Assembly: GCF_021462225.1 (NCBI RefSeq)
Contig: NC_061806.1
Location: forward strand, 23,642,144 to 23,706,143
Reading direction: 5' to 3'
DNA from: Girardinichthys multiradiatus
Lineage: Eukaryota; Chordata; Actinopteri; Cyprinodontiformes; Goodeidae
DNA: 64,000 nt
Shown here: positions 58,765 to 64,000 of the stretch, in pieces
Layout: every line of letters starts with the position of its first letter
Position numbering within the stretch: the first letter of the stretch is position 1
Notes under the pieces: model-generated
Seen by the model: the letters and a program-made list of their open reading frames with translations, nothing else
The model's database searches: none
Told to the model about the DNA's origin: nothing
Translations under genes and position numbers: made by a program

Positions 58765-59080
58765 GTTGCACTGTGGTTTAGTTGATAGAACTGTTGCCTT
58801 GCAGCAAGAATGTCCCGGGTTTGAACTGGGTTCTCTATGACGTCCTCCTACAGTCCAAAAAACATGACTGTTAGGTTAGTTGGTCTCTCTAAGTTGTCCT
58901 TAGGTGTGTGTGTATGGTTGTTTGTCCTGTGTGTCTCTGTGTTGCCCTGAGATGGACTAGCGACTTGTTCAGGGTGTACCTCTCCTCTTGCCTAATGACC
59001 ACTGGAGATAGGCACCAGCCCCCGCACCCCCACCCTGCAACTCTGCAACAATAAGTGTGTATAGACTATGGATGGATGCA
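58765..59080 (+). mobile_element. tRNA-derived SINE
   Basis: A decayed tRNA-like head (GTTGCCTTGCAGCAAGAA, GGGTTTGAACTGGG for box B), the body CCTCCTACAGTCCAAAAAACA, GTTAGTTGGTCTCTCTAAGT and TTGCCCTGAGATGGACTAGC, and a TGGATGGATG tail. The tail is of the type seen on RTE-like LINEs. Confidence 0.75.
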
Positions 59081-60587
59081 TTCAAGTTATTGACTCTTTA
59101 ATATTATGGACACATTATTTTCATTTATTTACTGTATTATTGCCAGTTTTAAATAAATGCGGACATATCCAAAATTAATAAATTAATTAAACTATTTATT
59201 TATTAATTAGATTATGGCTCTTTTGGCCCTCAGTAGGATAAAACCCTCAAATAATTATGCATTTTGTGTCTCATTGGGTTATAAATATGATGCTTCTTTC
59301 TGCTTCTCAAAATGGCAAAGAGATCATACAGTTTGAGTAAGCCATGTTTGTGTGTTGATCTTCCTACTTCACAAAAAAGCTACATGAAAAACTACTGCTC
59401 TACTTAACATCTCCATATCTACAGTTAGAACAATATTTAAAACAAGTGAAACAGTGACAAACAAGACTGGAGGAGGACTCAACTTTATCTTGCAACCATG
59501 TACAGTGAACAAGATGATCGGAGAGGTTAAAATAAATCTCTAAAAATAAGACTTTAGCTTCAGGCTATCATCAGATCTTTTAGATGTTTAAATTTCTTCA
59601 GTCATCACCTAATTTTGGTCTGTTTGGTTTCCAAATAATCGAATTGTTTTAAAGGTGCGATTGTCATTTCACGTATTACTTCTTAGATGTACTATTAAAA
59701 GTTATTCTATTTCCTTACATCCTATTAATCATTAAGTGATGTAAACATCCTCTGAGAATAACACTTTCCAAGCACATGGAGAAGAGAGCAGACAGATGAT
59801 AACCAGAAGGCAGCAGAGAGACAGATTGAGTGAGGAAGACAGAGAGTCAGGATGGAATATCCTGACTGAGGAGTGTACAGGGATTTGATGAGTATCCTGC
59901 TCCCCCTGTCAGAGGATTTGTTTGGGCTGGACAGGATACAGGAGCTACATCTGGACAGACTCTCTCCTGTAGGGCTGCTAGAATGAGAAGGTTTCCTCCA
60001 TGGCAAATTGTTTAGTAAAACCTTCTAATATCCTACTGCATGCTTTCTAAATTTTAAGATTTAAAGTATATAGTGGACATTTTGGAAACCTTCATCTTCA
60101 CTGAACAAAGTTTAGTACTATGATCTCTCCAAGCATAAACAAGTTCTCACACCCATTCAGGTTTTCCAGTTGCACTGAGATGACACAATTCTTCTATTAA
60201 CCTAGATGCCAAACGTCTGTTTATTTGGGGTCACATTAAGAATATGGATGCAATTTATAATGCATGCTGCTTTTGCAACAAAACAGTGATTTTAAAGATA
60301 GCTCACTACACATCTGTCACAAGACATTTTAAAGTTGGAGGACCAATAGCTTATTGCCATAAGAGTAGGAAAACAAAAACTCTGCAGTAGTAGGAAAAAA
60401 AGCCATATGATGCTGCACACACATACCCACTTTGTTTCAATATGGGTATTTTCAAGATCTTTTGGTGTTTGGGCAGAGGCTGGAGGCCAGAAATATGCAG
60501 GCTTCATTTTGATCTGAGGACAGCAATTGTTCATAGTTAGAGAGAAAATGCCCACATAGTAAAATTATATTATTATATGGCTTCCAT
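59081..60587. other. intergenic, nothing certain
   Basis: 59720-60010 is GC-balanced and open in several frames on both strands. An acceptor-like site precedes 59880, but no frame has recognisable protein features. Confidence 0.35.
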
Positions 60588-60690
60588 ACAAGTGAATCTC
60601 AGTAAATCAGAATATCATTGAAAAGTGCAAAATGTTTATTATTCATTTCAGAAAGTGAAACTCATACAATATATAAATGTATTACACATA

Positions 60691-62255
60691 CAGGTCCTTC
60701 TCAAAAAATTAGCATATTGTGATAAAGTTCATTATTTTCCATAATGTCATGATGAAAATTTAACATTCATATATTTTAGATTCATTGCACACTAACTGAA
60801 ATATTTCAGGTCTTTTATTGTCTTAATATGGATGATTTTGGCATACAGCTCATGAAAACCCAAAATTCCTATCTCACAAAATTAGCATATCATTAAAAGG
60901 GTCTCTAAATGAGCTATGAACCTAATCATCTGAATCAACGAGTTAACTCTAAACACCTGCAAAAGATTCCTGAGGCCTTTAAAACTCCCAGCCTGGTTCA
61001 TCACTCAAAATCCCAATCATGGGTAAGACTGCCGACCTGACTGCTGTCCAGAAGGCCACTATTGACACCCTCAAGCAAGAGGGTAAGACACAGAAAGAAA
61101 TTTCTGAACGAATAGGCTGTTCCCAGAGTGCTGTATCAAGGCACCTCAGTGGGAAGTCTGTGGGAAGGAAAAGTGTGGCAGAAAACGCTGCACAACGAGA
61201 AGAGGTGACCGGACCCTGAGGAAGATTGTGGAGAAGGGCCGATTCCAGACCTTGGGGGACCTGCGGAAGCAGTGGACTGAGTCTGGAGTAGAAACATCCA
61301 GAGCCACCGTGCACAGGCGTGTGCAGGAAATGGGCTACAGGTGCCGCATTCCCCAGACCTGGGCTACAGAGAAGCAGCACTGGACTGTTGCTCAGTGGTC
61401 CAAAGTACTTTTTTCGGATGAAAGCAAATTCTGCATGTAATTCGGAAATCAAGGTGCCAGAGTCTGGAGGAAGACTGGGGAGAAGGAAATGCCAAAATGC
61501 CAGAAGTCCAGTGTCAAGTACCCACAGTCAGTGATGGTCTGGAGTGCTGTGCCAGCTGCTGGTGTTGGTCCACTGTGTTTTATCAAGGGCAGGGTCAATG
61601 CAGCTAGCTATCAGGAGATTTTGGAGCACTTCATACTTCCATCTGCTGAAAAGCTTTATGGAGATGAAGATTTCATTTTTCAGCATGACCTGGCACCTGC
61701 TCACAGTGCCAAAACCACTGGTAAATGGTTTACTGACCATGGTATCACTGTGCTCAATTGGCCTGCCAACTCTCCTGACCTGAACCCCATAGAGAATCTG
61801 TGGGATATTGTGAAGAGAACGTTGAGAGACTCAAGACCCAACACTCTGGATGAGCTAAAGGCCGCTATCAAAGCATCCTGGGCCTCCATAAGACCTCAGT
61901 GCCACAGGCTGATTGCCCCCATGCCACGCCGCATTGAAGCAGTCATTTCTGCAAAAGGATTCCCGACCAAGTATTGAGTGCATAACTGTACATGATTATT
62001 TGAAGGTTGACGTTTTTTGTATTAAAAACACTTTTTTTTTTATTGGTCGGATGAAATATGCTAATTTTGTGAGATAGGAATTTTGGGTTTTCATGAGCTG
62101 TATGCCAAAATCATCCGTATTAAGACAATAAAAGACCTGAAATATTTCAGTTAGTGTGCAATAAATCTAAAATATATGAATGTTAAATTTTCATCATTAC
62201 ATTATAGAAAATAATGAACTTTATCACAATATGCTAATTTTTTGAGAAGGACCTG
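60691..62255 (+). mobile_element. near-complete Tc1-type transposon, second copy
   Basis: Same family as 27086-28654: CAGGTCCTTCTCAAAA tips, about 215-bp inverted repeats, TA at both flanks (60689-60690, 62256-62257). Inserted into an older Tc1 relic. Confidence 0.95.
61019..61977 (+). pseudogene. Tc1 transposase, frameshift plus stop
   Basis: Same protein as the copy in CIBAR1 intron 6. Lesions: one A missing in the GGAAGGAAAAGTGTGG run (near 61171), and TAA in place of TTA right after TTCTGCATG (61438-61440). A three-base loss (near 61899) removes one Gln. Catalytic triad codons (SDESKF, FQHDLAPAH, NPIENLW) are present, but the breaks prevent a full protein. Confidence 0.93.
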
Positions 62256-62278
62256 TAGTGTGAAATATTTCAAGCCAT

Positions 62279-62303
62279 AGGGTTAGGGTTAGGGTTAGGG
62301 TTA
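62279..62303 (+). repeat. interstitial telomeric repeat, four TTAGGG units
   Basis: (TTAGGG)4 in register, placed 22 bp after the younger Tc1, inside the older Tc1. Confidence 0.9.
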
Positions 62304-62310
62304 TATGCAC

Positions 62311-63080
62311 TCAATACTTGGTCAGGGCTCCTTTTGCATAAATGCAGCGTGGCAAGGAGGCGATCAGCCTGTGGTGCTGCTGAGGTGTAATAGAAGTCCA
62401 GGTTGCTTTGATAGCTGCCTTAAGTTTATCTGCATTGCTGGGTCTGGTGTTTGTCATCTTCTGTTTGACAATAATCCATAGTTTCTCTATGGGGTTCAGG
62501 TCCGTCCAGTTTGCTGGCCAATCAAGCACAGTAACACCGTGGTCATTGCACCAGCTTTTGGTACTTTTGGCAGTGTGGGTTGGTGCGAAGTCCTGCTGTA
62601 ATATGAAATCAGAAACCTCCTTACAGCTTGTCAGCAGAAGGGTGAAGTGCGCTAAAATTTCATGGTTGATGGTGATGTTGACTGTGGACTTCAGTAAACA
62701 GACCAACACCAGCAGATGACATGGCATCCCAAATAATACTGACTGTAGAAACATCACACTGAACAAGCAACGTGGATTCTGTGCCTCTCCACTCTTCCTC
62801 CAGATGCTGGGAGCTTAATTTCCAAATGAAATGCAAAATTTTCTTTCATCTAATAAGCAGACTTTGGACCACTGAGCAGCAGTCCAGTTCATTTTCTCCT
62901 CAGCCCAGGTAAGACAATTTTTACGTTGTTTCCTTGTTCAGTGGCTACACGAAGATATGTGACATTTGTAGTCCATGTGTAGGATCCGTCAGTGCGTTTT
63001 GGCTCTTGATGCACTGACTCCAACCTCAGTCCACCCTTTTTGAAGCTCCCCCATACTCTTGATTGGCTCTTGCTTGACAA
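62311..63080 (-). pseudogene. Tc1 transposase of a second subfamily, decayed
   Basis: The C-terminal half is open at 62311-62766: second Asp in ILQQDFAPTHTAK, Glu in DLNPIEKLW, end KGALTKY. The first-Asp region is seen as LLDERKF-like sequence near 62850, and the N-terminal part at 62889-63080 (SSKSQSRVWGSFKKGGLR). Frames are broken between the blocks. Confidence 0.85.
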
Positions 63081-63317
63081 TTCTCCTGAGGCTGCAGTTA
63101 TCCCTGTTGCTGGTGCACCTTTTTATTCCACAAATTTTCCTTCCACACAACTTCAATATGCTTGTATATGCACTCTTTGAACATCCATCTTCATTAGCAA
63201 TGGCCTTTTGTCGCTTAACCTCTTTATGAAGGGTGTCAATGATTATCTTCTAGACATCTGTCCAGACAGTCTGTCCTATTATTGTGTAGCATACTGACCC
63301 ATAGTGAGAGACTACTT

Positions 63318-63480
63318 AGAGCATGGGTGGGCAACTCCAGTCCTCAAGGGCCAATGTCCTGTCACATTTAATGTTTTTGGTCCAACAGCTGAATAAAATG
63401 TATGACTCATTACCAGCCCTTTGCAGAACCTGACTGAACACTGAGGAGGTAATTCAAGTGGTAGGTTACTTCATATGCAC
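63318..63480. mobile_element. MITE fragment (same family as 49200-49420)
   Basis: GGGTGGGCAACTCCAGTCCT, CAAGGGCCAATGTCCTG and CTGAGGAGGTAATTC are shared with the fragment at 49200-49420. The right tip is missing. Confidence 0.65.
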
Positions 63481-63539
63481 TAAGTTAAGTAGGAATGAAT
63501 TGCTGTTTGTGTATCCGGTATTCATTCATGAACAGGGTA

Positions 63540-64000
63540 ATTAAGGTACAAGCGTGGCTTGATTTTTCTCTCTGAGGTCGACAGAAGCAAACTGTGTTCC
63601 AGAGTTCCCAGCAGAGACCATGTCTCTACAACGCCGAGTGGAGCAGTTTTTCCCGGTCTGAAGGAAGGACAACGGGACCGCATCACCGTGGTTACAGCTG
63701 TAACGTGCAGTTTGGCCAGCCGACAGAATGTGTGTTCTGTGTTTGTTTGTTTTTTAAGTTAAGACAAACTTAATTTAAATGGTGATTTTAAACACAGAAG
63801 ATCGGCCATAACGCACCGTCTATGCTTTTGCATTTTAACCCTTTCATTAATAGTATTTTAAAGGTATGTCTTTGATTCTGTTGATAAGCTATAAGCTTCT
63901 TTTGTTAGCTTCAACCGCTAACAGCTAAGAACTTGTGCTCGCCTGCTAAAGATCATTTACCCAAAAAGGTTGTTAGTTTTCAATCTAGTAAAATAATATT
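63540..64000. promoter_or_regulatory. possible promoter or first exon region
   Basis: More CpG than elsewhere (CGCCGAG, CCCGGTC, GGGACCGCATCACCG), a palindromic GGTTACAGCTGTAAC (63689-63703), and a short ATG frame (MSLQRRVEQFFPV, 63619-63660) with a stop. It could be a gene start running off the window, or a repeat. Low confidence. Confidence 0.25.

Larger units (their letters stand above)
60588..63310 (-). mobile_element. older Tc1-type transposon hosting a younger Tc1
   Basis: Left terminal sequence (GTGAATCTCAGTAAATCAGA, ATATCATTGAAAAGTG) at 60592-60690 continues after the inserted copy at 62258 (GTGTGAAATATTTCAAGCC) and into a minus-strand transposase relic (62311-63080). The far end is missing, probably lost near the MITE at 63318. 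A telomere-type repeat lies between the terminal repeat and the gene. Confidence 0.75.

Noticed and set aside
59725..60006. Possible terminal exon, open on both strands, with acceptor-like TGTACAG before 59880
   Set aside because: Several frames are equally open and none has recognisable protein features; no neighbouring exon was found.

Overview
The window is nuclear DNA of a ray-finned fish, most probably a percomorph teleost. Evidence: an intron-split vertebrate gene (CIBAR1/FAM92A), many Tc1-type transposons with TA target duplications, a PIF/Harbinger element with a HARBI1-like transposase and a Myb/SANT-like partner, L2-type and RNase H-bearing LINEs, a hAT-type insertion and tRNA-derived SINEs. 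No prokaryotic operons, rRNA genes or CRISPR arrays were seen.

Layout. 115-5435 is a 5.3 kb PIF/Harbinger-type element with unusually long terminal inverted repeats (about 1.1-1.2 kb each). It carries two convergent, decayed genes. 5.4-22.2 kb is intergenic, with Tc1 and LINE relics, a LINE inserted into a Tc1, an old tandem duplication and several non-repeat blocks that could be conserved noncoding elements. 22.25-33.95 kb is the CIBAR1 locus: promoter, eight coding exons (297 codons, all splice junctions readable) and a polyadenylation region. A 1.05 kb LINE sits in its promoter and several Tc1 elements sit in its introns. 34-37 kb has a dense set of AP-1 heptamers. 35-64 kb is intergenic, dominated by layered DNA transposons (hAT in Tc1, Tc1 in Tc1), LINE fragments, two SINEs and a short interstitial telomeric repeat.

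The only intact host gene seen is CIBAR1, a BAR-domain ciliary protein. The most unusual structure is the Harbinger-type element. Each inverted repeat carries the same 20-bp repeat array, promoter-like sequence, ATG-containing first exon and first intron, and the two arms stop matching within about 3 bp of a shared splice acceptor. One duplicated promoter-exon cassette therefore appears to drive both the transposase (+ strand) and the DNA-binding partner (- strand). Other points of interest: the LINE that split the CIBAR1 promoter and duplicated an X-box-like site, six perfect short-loop hairpins that look like template-switch scars, and two Tc1 copies inactivated by complementary single-base lesions.

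Repeat classes were assigned by eye from recognisable motifs, and boundaries of old relics are good to some tens of bases. Exon boundaries of CIBAR1 were fixed by reading frame plus GT/AG sites.
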